From Chloranthus sessilifolius (Eukaryota; Streptophyta; Magnoliopsida; Chloranthales; Chloranthaceae), in NCBI GenBank assembly GCA_021018995.1, contig CM037598.1:46019185-46083184 (forward strand): 64,000 nucleotides of DNA, given 5' to 3'. The notes under the pieces are model-generated. The model was not told the DNA's origin and did no database searches. It saw only the letters and a program-made list of their open reading frames with translations. How positions within the stretch are numbered: the stretch's first letter is position 1; each line of letters starts with the position of its first letter. Shown piece by piece: positions 23,876 to 34,660 of this stretch. The position numbers and the translations under genes were made by a program.

Positions 23876-24977
23876 TATTGGAGTGTTTGCCCTCCCCCCA
23901 AAGAGGGTCTAAAATCACTGATAAAATTAGGCAGAACACATTCACACAGACCTGCAAGTAATCAGGGTCCGTTGTAGCAAGTTTTGAAAAGATGGTAAGG
24001 GAATGTCCACAGGGAGGCTGGATTAAAAAATGTGATAAATCTCCAGATCTGTATGAGATCTGGCACCCTAACTAATGCTAAGTTAGCTAAAAGATAGGGG
24101 AGATGTTTAAAATGGATTGTCACTTAAGCTAAGCTAAAATTAAACACAGACTAACTTGGATTGAGTTTGGGAACTTAGATCTTGCAGGGGAAAAGAGTAA
24201 AAAGCAAAAAAATGGAGAAGAGTAGCTTGGAGATTGGTTTAACTGAAATCAGGTTAGATTAATCATGCCACAGAGGTTCAGGGCACACAATTCCTTCAAC
24301 TGGCTATAAGCACAGCTGCAAGGTAGAAGGCTCCACTCCAAATCACAGGATCCACCTGGTCTTAAGGCTATGATCTATCCACTTTAATGGTCACAAACCA
24401 TCCTATAGACTTTATCTGATCCATGGATTTACAACAGACGAATCCAATTGGAGCCTGAGCTTGGACTAATCTTAAGGTTATGATCTGTCCACTTTAATGG
24501 TCACATACCATCCTAGGGCCCTCCTCCAAAGCTAAAGCATCAATTAGAACAATTAAAACCACTACAGATGCTACAATTCCAAGGTCACAGACTCAGGGAA
24601 TTACAGGAGTATCAGATCAGGGGAGATCAGATGGTATCCAAGAAGTATACTAGTTAAGTGGGTGAGCTGATCTACAGACTCCTCTACACAAGTCCGATCG
24701 ATCACCAAATGAAACCAAAGGAACTTTAGATATAATTAAAGCATTAAAAACAACATTTACATTGCAATCAAAATCACTCTACAATGGAAATGCTCTCAGA
24801 TCTGTAGTCTGTGCAGCAGGGAACCTTCAATGGCACTTTCAACCTTACCCAATTACAGATCAAACCTCTCTCCTCGCTACCCCAAGGGAATTAGCCAACC
24901 ATTGTTGGGCTAAAAGAGGGAAAATAAAATTTCTCTGTAAGCTCCAATCTCCAGAATTTGGCTTAGATCTCGATCCC

Positions 24978-25009
24978 CCCCCAATTGCAATTGGGGGTCT
25001 CTATATATA
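24978..25009 (-). promoter_or_regulatory. LTR B (3') TATA box and perfect TATA-proximal palindrome
   Basis: Read on the minus strand, TATATATA (25002-25009) is followed by CCCCCAATTGCAATTGGGGG (24978-24997), a perfect 20-nt palindrome repeated exactly in the other B LTR at 37681-37700. It would form a strong hairpin at the start of the transcript. Confidence 0.68.
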
Positions 25010-25199
25010 GCTTTCTCCTCTATTTTTCCCGCCAAAAATCCCTTCTAGAAGGTCCTCAGAGTTTGTTAGGGTTTTGTTAGAGCATGTGGGTCGGTTAGGG
25101 CATCTTCTAGAATCGTCATGCGAGTCACTAAGTGCCTCGGGTTACATGCAGTAGGTCACGAAGTCACAGCGTCTACATAGCTGAATTTCTGGGAAGTTC

Positions 25200-25765
25200 T
25201 GCACACGATTTCAATAGGTTAAGGAAACTTTCGACAGGTTCAAATGGAGCTTTTTGGTCCTTTCACTAGGTTCTCAGGTCTCTTCGATAGATTTCGTTAG
25301 GATGAGCCTTCTCTTAGAGTTTTAGCATTCTAAGCGCTTGGCCTGGAGCGTTCGACAGGTTCGGGAAGCTTTTCGACAGGTTCGAGAAGCTTTTCGATAG
25401 GTTGGAGAACCATTTCGATAGGTTCCGTTCTGCCTGCCATCATTTCAATAGGGTTGCTCTCACTCCTATCGAAAGGCTCAAGCACCCTTCGATAGGTTCT
25501 GTTCTAGCGTCTCCATCTCGATAGATTCTGGAAACCATTCGATAGGTTCCTTTTACACCTCAGGCAGGCTTTCGATAGGATGGTTTCTTCCTTTTTTTTA
25601 GCTACTCGATAGATTTTTGGATCTTATCGAACTCCTCAATCCACACAAATCCATCCTTCTTCTGCCTTCAGATCCTATCGAAACCTTTTCAACTACACGA
25701 ATTCTTCCTTTCTTTTCTTTCAGCTCCTATTGAAGTCTTCAGGTGACCTCTCGATAAGACATTTT
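25200..25765 (-). promoter_or_regulatory. U3 palindrome array, LTR B (3')
   Basis: About fifteen TCGATAGGTT or CCTATCGAAA words appear in both orientations, upstream (minus strand) of the TATA box. The same word fills 28548-28990 before the accessory ORF of this element. Confidence 0.72.
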
Positions 25766-26032
25766 CAGCTTGTTTTTACTTCCTTTGCCTTGCCCTACTA
25801 TAGCCACACGCTAGAAGGGTCCAGTGATGTGCTACCCTCTGGTGTGCTGTTGCTGGGTTTGTCTTGTGCTGAGAGATGGCCCCTTTTTGGGCATTCTTGA
25901 GTGCTTTTCTGCATTACTATCATCTTTTATTGCTGTCTACAAAATACACTCGACAGAGGCTTATTAGTGTGCTCACAGGTCTATCAATGGTCAGGTTAAA
26001 GGGTGAAAAGTGGCATTTTTCACCACTTAACA

Positions 26033-26050
26033 CACCCCCAAACCTAAGCT
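26033..26050 (-). other. 3' polypurine tract of element B
   Basis: On the minus strand GCTTAGGTTTGGGGGTG directly precedes the 3' LTR, identical to that of element A. Confidence 0.8.
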
Positions 26051-27649
26051 TTGCTAGTCCCTGAGCAAAGGAGAATTAAAAGGAATTAAAAATGCCACTT
26101 TCGTAGGGAGCACAGATGCATTTGGCATATGCAGCAAGCCTTTTAAACCCCTAGGTGATCCCTAGTGGAGGAGTGAAGTCTCCTAATAGTTTTCAGTGAA
26201 GGTACGCACAAACTTCTGCAATTAAATTTTGTTAATCATAGTGCATCCTGCTAAACAGAGTTTCAATAAATAGAATAAATTCACACCATGTCTTTTCAAT
26301 TCATTAGAGGAATTTCAATCAGAAAAAAAAAATTAGTTCCAGACTTGAAAGTCTGCTGCAATCCTTCACCATCACTCAGCTCATGTCAAGGCATTGCTCT
26401 TAAAAATGAATGCATGGCTCACCTTTCACTTGAGAATTCTGTTTTTGATACTACCCCCATCAAATTGGATTTTAGACCCAAATCTCACCAGGGCTGTTCA
26501 CTCATAACAAAAATGAAGGGTGTAGAATTTCACACAGCTCAAGAGCAGTTACAGTCCTCAAATAGGATTGTAAGCATGAGCATAGGCATTGCTCTAATTC
26601 CTAAAATTTTTCTAGCTCTTTACACCATAGATTAAACAAATCTTTATCTCCACATGACAACTCAATTTCTTTCAGATCAGTAGGTCTTTTTATTGGGTTG
26701 TACTATGGCTTAGGGATGAGGTTTGTAAAAGAATGAAAGGGTAAAAAGGGATTCAAATTGAGAAATCAGTAAAGGTAAGGAGGTGGTTTGCAGCTCAACC
26801 TTCTTCATTTCAGCACCTCTTCAATTTCTTTTTGGAAATTCAGACTTGAAGTGATTAGCTTCATCAGCTTCTTATCTTCTTGTTAATTTTCAAATGAAGT
26901 GACTTCTCTTTCTCGTCCTTTTGCTCTGTCAAAAAAACTTATTTTGTTTTTTTTGTTTTTTTTTTTTTTTTTTAAGCATGGGATGCCACAACTATACATC
27001 ACACTAGCCTTCAAATGTGCTTTCTTCTTTTTGCCAGACATCGAACCTTGCACCTCTAATCCTCACTTCTCCTCTTGTTTTCTGATTTCTCAGGTTGAGG
27101 GTGAACTAAAACAGGTCAAAAGGTTTTGGGTTCAAAATTTCTGGTTTCTATCAAAGAAAAACTGTGATTTTAAAATCTCAACTGGTGTGTATTAAGGGCA
27201 GTTCAAAGGTGGGGCATTTTAGGCTCAAACTCACCAAGGGATGGCCTTACTTTATGCCCTCCATGTCATGAGTGCTGTCAAGCTGTTTCAACTTGAATTT
27301 GCCTAACTTTTAGTGATTAAAATTTGATCCCATCAGTCCTTAGAGCAGAAGAAATAGCCAAGACACTCTTCAAAGAAATTACAAGTTTTTCAGGCCCAAG
27401 TCTCACTGGGTATGGCCATCCATCCAATTTTCTGGGGGGTATCCTTACAGTTTTCTCTCCTTTCAGGTCCACTAAACATCAATTTATTTTCAAAATTTGT
27501 TGACATTCACTTAATGAACAATGTTAAAACTGCGGTTTATTTCTATTCCAAAAGAAAAATTTTCTGAATTAGGTGAGAATTCACTTTATTTCCTCAAACT
27601 CCTTTTTTAGCCTAGCAACATTATCATTAACTAATTTATTGGCATACAT
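26051..27649 (-). other. Element B 3' noncoding module
   Basis: No gene is seen. Reverse complements of the blocks found in A, C and D are present: the GGGATCACCTAGGGGTTT block near 26150, the CCTATGCTCATGCTTACA/CAGTTACAGTCC block near 26540-26590, a poly-T run (A-rich on the minus strand) near 26945-26975, and the CCCAGTGAGACTTGGGCCT block near 27395-27415. Confidence 0.68.
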
Positions 27650-27668
27650 GCCACACCCCCAAACCTAA
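27650..27668 (-). other. Internal polypurine-tract-like sequence of element B
   Basis: On the minus strand TTTAGGTTTGGGGGTGTGGC, 1.62 kb upstream of the true polypurine tract, as in A, C and D. Confidence 0.6.
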
Positions 27669-27923
27669 ACTAAACAGTGTCCCCACTGTTTATAGCATAG
27701 TGGGTGTAGCTGTGCGGTCAGGATAAAAATAAAACAAGTAGACAACCAGAAAAACAAAGGGCATAAACAGAGCATGTTATTAAGAAGCGACTAAACAGAG
27801 CATAAATAGAGCATTTTATTACAGTCAGTACAATGGTCAAGCACAAGGATGTGAAAAATAAGACATTCATGTGGAATAAATATCCTTGGCAAATGAAAAG
27901 TTGTCCCCAGCTCGTGGATATCC

Positions 27924-28211
27924 TTAACTCGGTGGAAGAGGAACGCAAGCCCTGGGGAGGAAGAAAGGAAAAGAGCGCCTGAGGTGGGGATGGGTGGTGG
28001 AGGAGGACGGGGGCAGAGAAGCCAGTGGCTCAGTATTCTGTTTCTTCTTCTCCCTCTTATCTTTTTTCTTTTCCTCCTTGGCGAGGATCCGCTGTCCATC
28101 CTCATATTCATCCCAGAGGAATTGCAACGGGTCTGGTTCCTTGGGCGGTAGTGGCTCCAACCAGAAGAGGTAGAGTTGAGCAGGAGTGAAGGTGGGCTTG
28201 TCATTTGCCAT
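27924..28211 (-). CDS. Small accessory ORF of element B in the ORF3 position (95 aa, function unknown)
   Basis: I do not recognise this protein. The ATG at 28211 is preferred over one at 28271, which lies directly beside the TATA-like box. The predicted protein begins MANDKPTFTPAQLYLFWLEP, has an acidic WDEYEDGQ segment, then a strongly basic stretch (KEEKKKDKREKKK, about residues 45-57) and a Pro/Ser/Arg tail. It replaces the roughly 900-residue ORF3 of A, C and D, and no plant-transposon-protein domain is visible. It could be a residual ORF3 end after deletion, or a distinct factor. The basic stretch would suit nuclear or nucleic-acid binding, but that is inference. Coding status is uncertain. 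Confidence 0.45.
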   Translation of the reverse strand: MANDKPTFTPAQLYLFWLEPLPPKEPDPLQFLWDEYEDGQRILAKEEKKKDKREKKKQNTEPLASLPPSSSTTHPHLRRSFPFFLPRACVPLPPS

Positions 28212-29158
28212 AGTTATGTGGAGTGTAGAGGGTAGAAGGAGAGGGATGGGACAAAGTCGAGCCATCTGCATCTATTTAAGGTGGATGTATTATGGAATAT
28301 GAAGCGGTGCATTCAATATCACCGCCGTCGATGAGAAGGAATGAATGGTTAATTCCACCAATCAGCATGGGAAACGAAATCATGCATTAACTGGTAGCCT
28401 ATATTTAGCGCGAGGGGTTACGGAGTGGGGCAAAAACCCAGGGGGTGCATAGTTTAAGGCCTGTGTTGTGCACAGTTGTACATGGTAGACTTAGGGTAAA
28501 TTTCTCACGCAGCGCAGGTGCACAGCAAGCATGGAGGGAGTGAGGGCAATTTCGATAGGATGAGTGTTTAAAATGTCGATAGGTTAAGGCTTCTTTTTGA
28601 AGTCGCACAATTATGGGGCTGGCAATCGAATACTTTCGATAGGTTCAACCCTTCCTATCGAAAAGAATAAACGTTGCATTCGATAAGCTGGGATGGCTGC
28701 TATCAATAGGTCGGTGTCCTGTCGAACACAGGGTAGATAAAACATTCAATTCGTTAGGATGCCGAGGGGTAAAAATAGCTTTTCGATAGATTGGGTAGTA
28801 CATTTGTTAATACTGTTGATAGGGTCCAGGTAAGAGTCCAGAACCTATCGCAAAGTTGTTCTCACCTATCGAGAAGTTTCAGAACCTATCACAATACTCA
28901 CCAATCCTATCGATGTCAGTAGCTGACCTAGCGAAAGGTCCAAATGACCTATCGAGAGGTCCTATGAGTTCAATAAAATGGCCTGTGTGTGCAGGGCTTT
29001 AGTCTAAGCACCCAACAACTCATTTGCTGTGCTACCAGTTAGTTTATTGAAATGAAGTGGGATCTTGACATGGCCATTTTATTATAGAAAAAATATCGGG
29101 GGAAAGAATCAAGGTATAAATCAAATAGAATACATATGATACAAATCAAAGTCAGGTA
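28212..29158 (-). promoter_or_regulatory. Element B intergenic palindrome array and putative promoter
   Basis: From 28548 to 28990 there are about a dozen TCGATAGG/CCTATCGA words in both orientations, matching the U3 word of the same element. On the minus strand a TTAAATAG TATA-like box at 28271-28279 follows the array, about 65 bp before the accessory ORF. Spacing to the start codon is shorter than in A, C and D (about 310-380 bp). Confidence 0.57.
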
Positions 29159-30410
29159 TTAACTTGGAGGATCCTGAAGATCAATGGTCTCTTTAGCCTC
29201 GCGAACGTTGTTGACGTAAAGTTTCAGCCTCTGACCATTGACCTTAAGGATTCTGCCATCTGTAGGATGCATGACTTCGACAGCTCCAGATGGAGAAACG
29301 TGTACCACTATGAAAGGTCCATCCCATCTGAACTGTAGCTTTCCTGGAAAGAATTTCATTCTGGAATTGAACATCCATACCGTGTCATTTGGCTTGACCT
29401 CTTTTCAGAGTAAATGTTTATCATGGAAGGTTTTGGTCCTCTCCTTATAACTCTGGGCCTTTGCATAAGCTTCTAGTCACAATTCATCCAGCTCGGATAA
29501 CTGGAGTTTCCTGTGAGTACTAGCTGAGTGTAAGTCAGAGTTTACTGCTCTAATGGCCCAATATGCTTTGTTGCAATTCAACAGGAAAGTGACATGCCTT
29601 GCCAAATACTACTCGGAATGGGGACATGCCTATGGGAGTTTTATAGGCTGTACTATAAGCCCATAAGGCATCCGTGAATTTGCTGGACCAATCCTTTCTG
29701 TCAGTTCTCATAGTCTTCTTGAGAATATGTATGATTTCCCTGTTGGAAATCTCTACTTGCCCACTAGTTTGTGGGTGGTAGGGGGTAGCTACTCTGTGGG
29801 TAACAAAGTATCTTTCCATCAGTTTCTCAAAAGGTTTATTATAGAAGTGGTTTCCCCCTTCACTAATAATAGCTTTAGGAAAGCCAAATCTTGAGAAGAT
29901 GTCTTTCAGGAATTGAATGACGACTTTGTGATCATTTGTCCTTGTAGCTATGGCCTCTACCCATTTGGATACGTAGTCCACAGCTACAAGGATGAAATTG
30001 TATCTAGCAGACAGGGGAAAAGGTCCCATGAAATCAATTCCCCAAATATCAAATAGTTCGACAACAAGTATAGGTTGCAAAGTCATGGAGTTTCTCCTTG
30101 TAATACTACCCATTTGCTGGCATCGATGACAAGCTTGACAGTGCTTTCAGGCATCTTTGAATAGGGTAGGCCAATAGAAACCACTTTGAAGAACCTTAGC
30201 CGCAGTCTTGTTACCACTGAAGTGGCCCCCACAAGCCTGTTCATGGCACATGGTTAGGATGTTGTGAAACTCAGTTTTCGGTACACAACGTCGGATCACC
30301 TGATTTGCACAATGCTTAAAGAGGTAAGGATCCTCCCACATGTAATATCGAATCTGTGCAAAGAACAATTTTTTATCATCCTTGTTCCAATGTGGAGGGA
30401 TCCAACCCAC
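29159..30410 (-). pseudogene. Element B pol: integrase (broken)
   Basis: The N-terminal zinc finger (CHEQACGGHFSG near 30235 and CHRC near 30120) is complete apart from a stop near 30147. The core at 30113-29550 has the first Asp (GIDFMGP) and the final Glu ([10 protein letters not shown]), but the second catalytic Asp is Glu: IISEGG (near 29860) where A and D have IISDGG. The C-terminal domain (MFNSRMKFFPGKLQFRWDGPF) runs from 29374 to the stop at 29159. A frameshift near 29550 separates core and C-terminus. The D-to-E change alone should abolish or strongly reduce strand transfer. Confidence 0.86.
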
Positions 30411-31102
30411 AACAAGGTAATTGATAATATTGACAAACTAGGGCATACTTATCTGAACAGTAAAAAGCTGCTCATCTGGGAAGGAGTAATTAATGGGCAA
30501 GCTTTCTGATTCAGCTACTGGGATCCTTGACAAATGGTCAGCCACCACGTTCTCAACTCCTTTCTTATCTTTAATCTCTAAATTGAATTCCTGCAAGAGA
30601 AGAATCTATCTGATTAGTCTTACTTTGGCTTCCTTTTTGGACAAGAGGTATTTCAGAGCTGAGTGGTCAGTAAACACAATTATTTTTTATCCGAGCACAT
30701 ATGACCTGAATTTTTCTAAAGCAAAGATAATAGATAATAGCTCCTTCTCAGTTGTAGTATAATTCAATTGAGCATCAACCATTGATTTACTGCCATATTC
30801 TACCACAGAAGGTGCCTTGTCTTTTCTTTGACCCAATACTGCCCCAACGGCAAAGTCTGATGCATCACACATCAGCTCAAATGGCAGAGAGAAATCAGGG
30901 GCTTGCAAGATGGGAGCTGTGGTTAAACAAGTCTTTAACAGTTCAAAAGCTTCTCGACATTCATCATTAAAGGCGAAAGGAACATCCTGACACTATAGGT
31001 GACAAAGGGGTTTGGATATTTTGCTGAAGTCCTTAATGAACCTCCTATAAAACCAAGCATGGTCCAGAAATGACCTAACTTGTTTGACAGTTTTTGGGGC
31101 GG
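30411..31102 (-). pseudogene. Element B pol: RNase H and end of RT, downstream of the solo LTR
   Basis: Minus-strand frames show QAPDFSLPFELMCDASDFAVG (30908-30687), TEKELLSIIFALEKFRSYVLG, then after a stop [16 protein letters not shown] and VADHLSRI, i.e. all four RNase H acidic residues. Frameshifts near 30935-31060 and stops near 30690 and 30610 disable it. It joins the upstream RT part at 32949, with solo LTR E between. Confidence 0.84.
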
Positions 31103-32948
31103 TGTTGACAAGTGAAAAATACCATTTTTCACCCCTAAACTTAAGTCTTGATAGACCTTTGTGAGAACTAAATAAGTGTTTTAAGTGCCTATGTTGCAGC
31201 TAACAATAAAGACAGGCTTAACCATAAAAGCAGCTTAAAAGTGCCAAAAAGATGACAATCCATGCCAATCCAAAGGAAGTGAAGAAACAACCTCATCAGC
31301 TGTTGAAAGGTCTAAATGGAAGAGGAAAAGACCTGTAAGAGAAGCAGGGAACAATTCAAACAGAGAAATGCACTACAAAGTTCTTTTCGCAAAGAACCTG
31401 CACTTTTCGTAAAGAACCTGGAACTCTGCGAAAAGGACTAAAACTCCAGGCTTAGTTTTCGAAGAGCATCTGAACTCTTCGAAGAGAAGATTGAACTTTG
31501 CGAAAAGGAGAAAACACAATTCGAAGAGAGATTGAACATTGCGAAAAGTGCTTCAGAAGTCACAACACTTTGCGAAAAGGCCCGTAAGCTCTGCCAAAAG
31601 GTATTTTGGAGATTCGCAGCTTTAACAAGGGCAATTCAGTAATCTATTGCACGCGTCCCAATGCATTTTAAAACTTAGGGACATTCCAAAGGGTTCTAAG
31701 CATAAAGTGAAGGAATATTCCACCCCACGTGAGCACCTAGAGAGGGAATAACTTGGCGGGAACTTCTAGAAACTCTAACAAACTTTCAAAATGCATAACA
31801 GAATTGATGCCTTTTTCACCTGATTGGCTGAAATAGATCGAGGAATTCTAATTGGCCAGAACAAATCTTGATCCCCGTGCTCGACTACCATTGGTCAATA
31901 CAGATCTAAGAACCTCTGATTGGTTGATACACATCTGAGCTGGACCTAGGGAAAGCTATAAATAAACGTAGCATTTGCCCAATTGGGGCATCCAGATTTT
32001 GAGTTTCATTTCTAATCCCCCATTTCCCAGCCAGACAGCTTGTCTGTAATCCTTGTAATAGCCTACTTTGTACTTGCATTTGAGAGCTGTGAGATACTGT
32101 TGTAACTCAAAGGAGAGTTTGCATCCAAGACTGCAAATCCGAGAGCTATTAAGCCGTGCTCTGTAAATTGTAAGGATGAATTTTAAAAGGTTGCTGTAAA
32201 CTATGCATTCTCCATTGGATTCATGTCAAGGGTTCCCTCTGATCTCCTCAGTACATTAGACTCCTTTAGATTCATTGTTTTGCATGCAATTTCCCTTGAT
32301 TCATTAATCCTGTGAGAATTAGTGTTGGTAACCTAATCTCTCACGGCATTTGTAGTGACGCTTCTTGTTCTAAATTAAGGCTTTGGATTAAAGACTATTG
32401 GATGGTTTGTGGCCATTAAAGTGGACAGACCATAGCCATAAGCTTAAACCTAATCCTTGAATTAGATTTATTTCTCTTACATCTGCGCTTGTAGCCAGAT
32501 GAAGATTGGATCATCTTTCAGTTGAGCTGCAGTCATTCTCATTAGATTTCAAGGACCAAATCAAAGATAGATATTATTTCTCCATTCTTATTAATTTACA
32601 TCAAATCTCCCCAACTCGGATCTGGATCATTTAGTTTAACTTTTACTTTTATCATTTAGTTAATGTGACAAATTCAACCTCCCATCTTATGTGCTTTGTA
32701 GATAGGATCAGAGGTCAGATCTGGTAGCTCAGATCTGGAGGTTTATCTTAAATTTTAAATCAATTCCCTGTGGACGATCTTTTACTCACTTACATTTAAA
32801 ACTTGCTACAATTGGTCCTGATCTTGCAGGCTAATTATGTTCTCTCTGTGCTGATATTTTCTTATTCTTTTTAATATTCAGTACAATGCATCATTTGCAA
32901 GTATGTTTTCAAAACACAAATAAATCATGCACACTTAGAATAACAACA
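31103..32948 (+). mobile_element. Solo LTR E (D family) inserted in the RT of element B
   Basis: Starts TGTTGACAAG and ends AACAACA, 1846 bp, similar throughout to the LTRs of element D. No PBS or internal sequence follows, so it is a solo LTR left by recombination between two LTRs. Flanking 5-mers are GGCGG (31098-31102) and GGGGG (32949-32953), a duplication with one mismatch. U3 (31378-31610) has TTTTCGCAAAG and CTTTTCGTAAAG words; TATAAATA at 31957-31964; near-palindrome at 31976-31990; stem-loop at 32402-32433. Confidence 0.9.
32402..32433 (+). promoter_or_regulatory. R/U5 stem-loop of solo LTR E
   Basis: Arms ATGGTTTGT and ACAGACCAT pair with one G-U. The inner segment is GGCCATTAAAGTGG. 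It sits at the same place as the stem-loops of LTR D. Confidence 0.58.
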
Positions 32949-33856
32949 GGGGGAAAATGAGTAATTAAATAGATCTTAGCTTGATCAACCTCAATTCCTT
33001 TGTGAGAGAACATGTCCTAGAACAGTGCCTTGAGTCACCATGAAGTGATTCTTCTCCCAACTTAGAACTAGGTTGGTCTCCTCACACCTTTGCAGCATAG
33101 AGTTGAGATGGTGTAGGCATTGGCTAAAATCATCTTCATAAATGGAGAAATCATCCATAAAGATCTCTAAAAACTTATCAATCATGTCAGAGAAGATAGC
33201 ATACATGCATCTTTGAAACGAGGCAGGTGCATTACACAACCCAAATGGCATCCTTCTATATGCAAAGGTTTCAAATGGGCAAGTGAATGTGGCTTTTTCT
33301 TGGTCCTGGGGGTATACAGGGATCTGATTGCACCTAGGAGTTTAACTACCTCCTTCATCACGACTTCCTGCATGTGTGGGTTGAGTTTTCACTGCATCTC
33401 TCTGGAAGGTTTGGAGCCTTCCTCAAGATGAATTTTATGCATGCACACAGCAGGGTTGATTCCCCCAAGGTCTACAATGGTCCATCCTATTGCCTTCTTA
33501 TGCCTTTTTAGTACACAAAGTAGTTCTCTTTCTTGCTCAGGGGTGAGGGAAGAAGAGATTATCACAGGCAATTTGGTGTCGTCTCCTAAAAAGGCATATT
33601 TCAAAGATTTTGGGAGTTGTTTTAACTCCACCTCTGGGGAACTGATGAGGGAGGGCAATAGGGGTGCCTTAGAGGGGGGTGGGAGAGGTAACAAAATAGG
33701 CCTCCATGGATGGTGCTATGCTGGTGCTGCTCAAGAAGAGACAAGTTTCACATGCTCGATCTCAAAGGTGGGAACCTTCTCTACCTCTGTTTCCTTCCAT
33801 ACTTTAGCTAACTCATTAAACCATTCCTGACCATGCAGCAGCATATTCACATTTTC
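32949..33856 (-). pseudogene. Element B pol: protease-RT linker and RT N-terminal part (deleted)
   Basis: Minus-strand 33694-33389 encodes the RT start (KQLPKSLKYAFLG, GWTIVDLGGINPAVCMHKIH), then a stop. At about 33330 the frame jumps from KLLGA directly to NQIPVYPQDQEK, losing roughly 275 bp of the RT fingers that A and D keep. The catalytic motif FMDDFSIY is present near 33150. The part stops at the solo LTR insertion (32949). Confidence 0.85.
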
Positions 33857-34660
33857 CTAGACAACCTCATCTATCACATCAAGAAAAGAACAGTCCTCAT
33901 CATGATGAGGTTGATTTGCTACATTGTACACATTTAATTTGACCTTCATATTTCCAAATGACACTTCCATGATTTCAAACCTGCATTGAATACAAGCATT
34001 AGCTATGGCCAAAAAGGGCCTACCTAGAATCACAGGTATGGAAGTGACACTCCTACCTGGTTCCATGTTAAGCATAAAAAAGTCAGTAGGGTAGAAGAAT
34101 TTGTCAACTCCAACCACAACATCTTCGATTATCCCCATAGGTTTCCTTTCAGATCTGTCAGCCAGCTAGAAGACCACATGTGTGGGCTTCAAGTTGCCTA
34201 AGCCTAACTTCTCATATATTGAATATGGAAGAAAATTTACACTGACTCCCAGATCTAATAAGGCTTTGTCAATGATATGATCCCCAATGATGTAGGGGAT
34301 AGTGGGGAGGCCAGGGTCTTGGAGTTTGGGGGGAGTTGCAATAGACAAGACTTGCTTAACTTTTTCTGCTGCAAAGACCTTCTTGGATAGGTGTATCCTA
34401 GACTGTCTTTTATGGGTGCACAGGTCTTTTAAAAACTTGGCATAGGTTGAGGCTTGTTTAATGGCATCAAGTAAGGGCAAATTAATCTTTACTTGCTTGA
34501 AAGTCTCTATTATTTCCTCAATTTTTCCTTGCTCTTTATCAAAAGGGGAAGGTGCTTGTAGTGCTTTTGGAAATGGCAAATGTGAAATTGCTCCCTCACT
34601 TGCATCCTTAGCCAATGGGGTCTCTTTCTTTTTGATATTTTTTTTCATGAGGATCCTCAT
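33857..34660 (-). pseudogene. Element B pol: protease region (broken)
   Basis: Retropepsin-type aspartic protease that would cut Gag-Pol. The INLPLLDAIKQASTYAKFLKDL lead-in (near 34490) is followed by the active-site strand ALLDLGVSVNFLPYS (near 34250), where D and related elements have DLGAS, and by the flap-side ILGRPFLAIANACIQCRF part (34138-33857). A stop near 34164 interrupts it. The Ala-to-Val change beside the catalytic Asp-Gly may reduce activity. Confidence 0.82.

Larger units (their letters stand above)
23876..26032 (-). repeat. 3' LTR of element B
   Basis: On the minus strand it starts TGTTAAGTGG after the polypurine tract and ends CACTCCAATA, the final CA pattern mutated by one base. 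U3 TCGATAGG words lie at about 25200-25765, TATA at 25002-25009, the perfect 20-nt palindrome at 24978-24997, and stem-loops at 24366-24400 and 24480-24511. It is closely similar to 36598-38735, with a 20-bp piece around the first stem-loop lost from the other copy. Confidence 0.92.

Noticed and set aside
25876-26064. Short plus-strand frame in the 3' LTR of element B
   Set aside because: Lies antisense within U3 of an LTR, has no recognisable domain, and is expected by chance.
26899-27195. 98-codon plus-strand frame in the element B 3' module
   Set aside because: It contains a poly-Phe run from the poly-T tract and lies antisense in a module that is noncoding in A, C and D.
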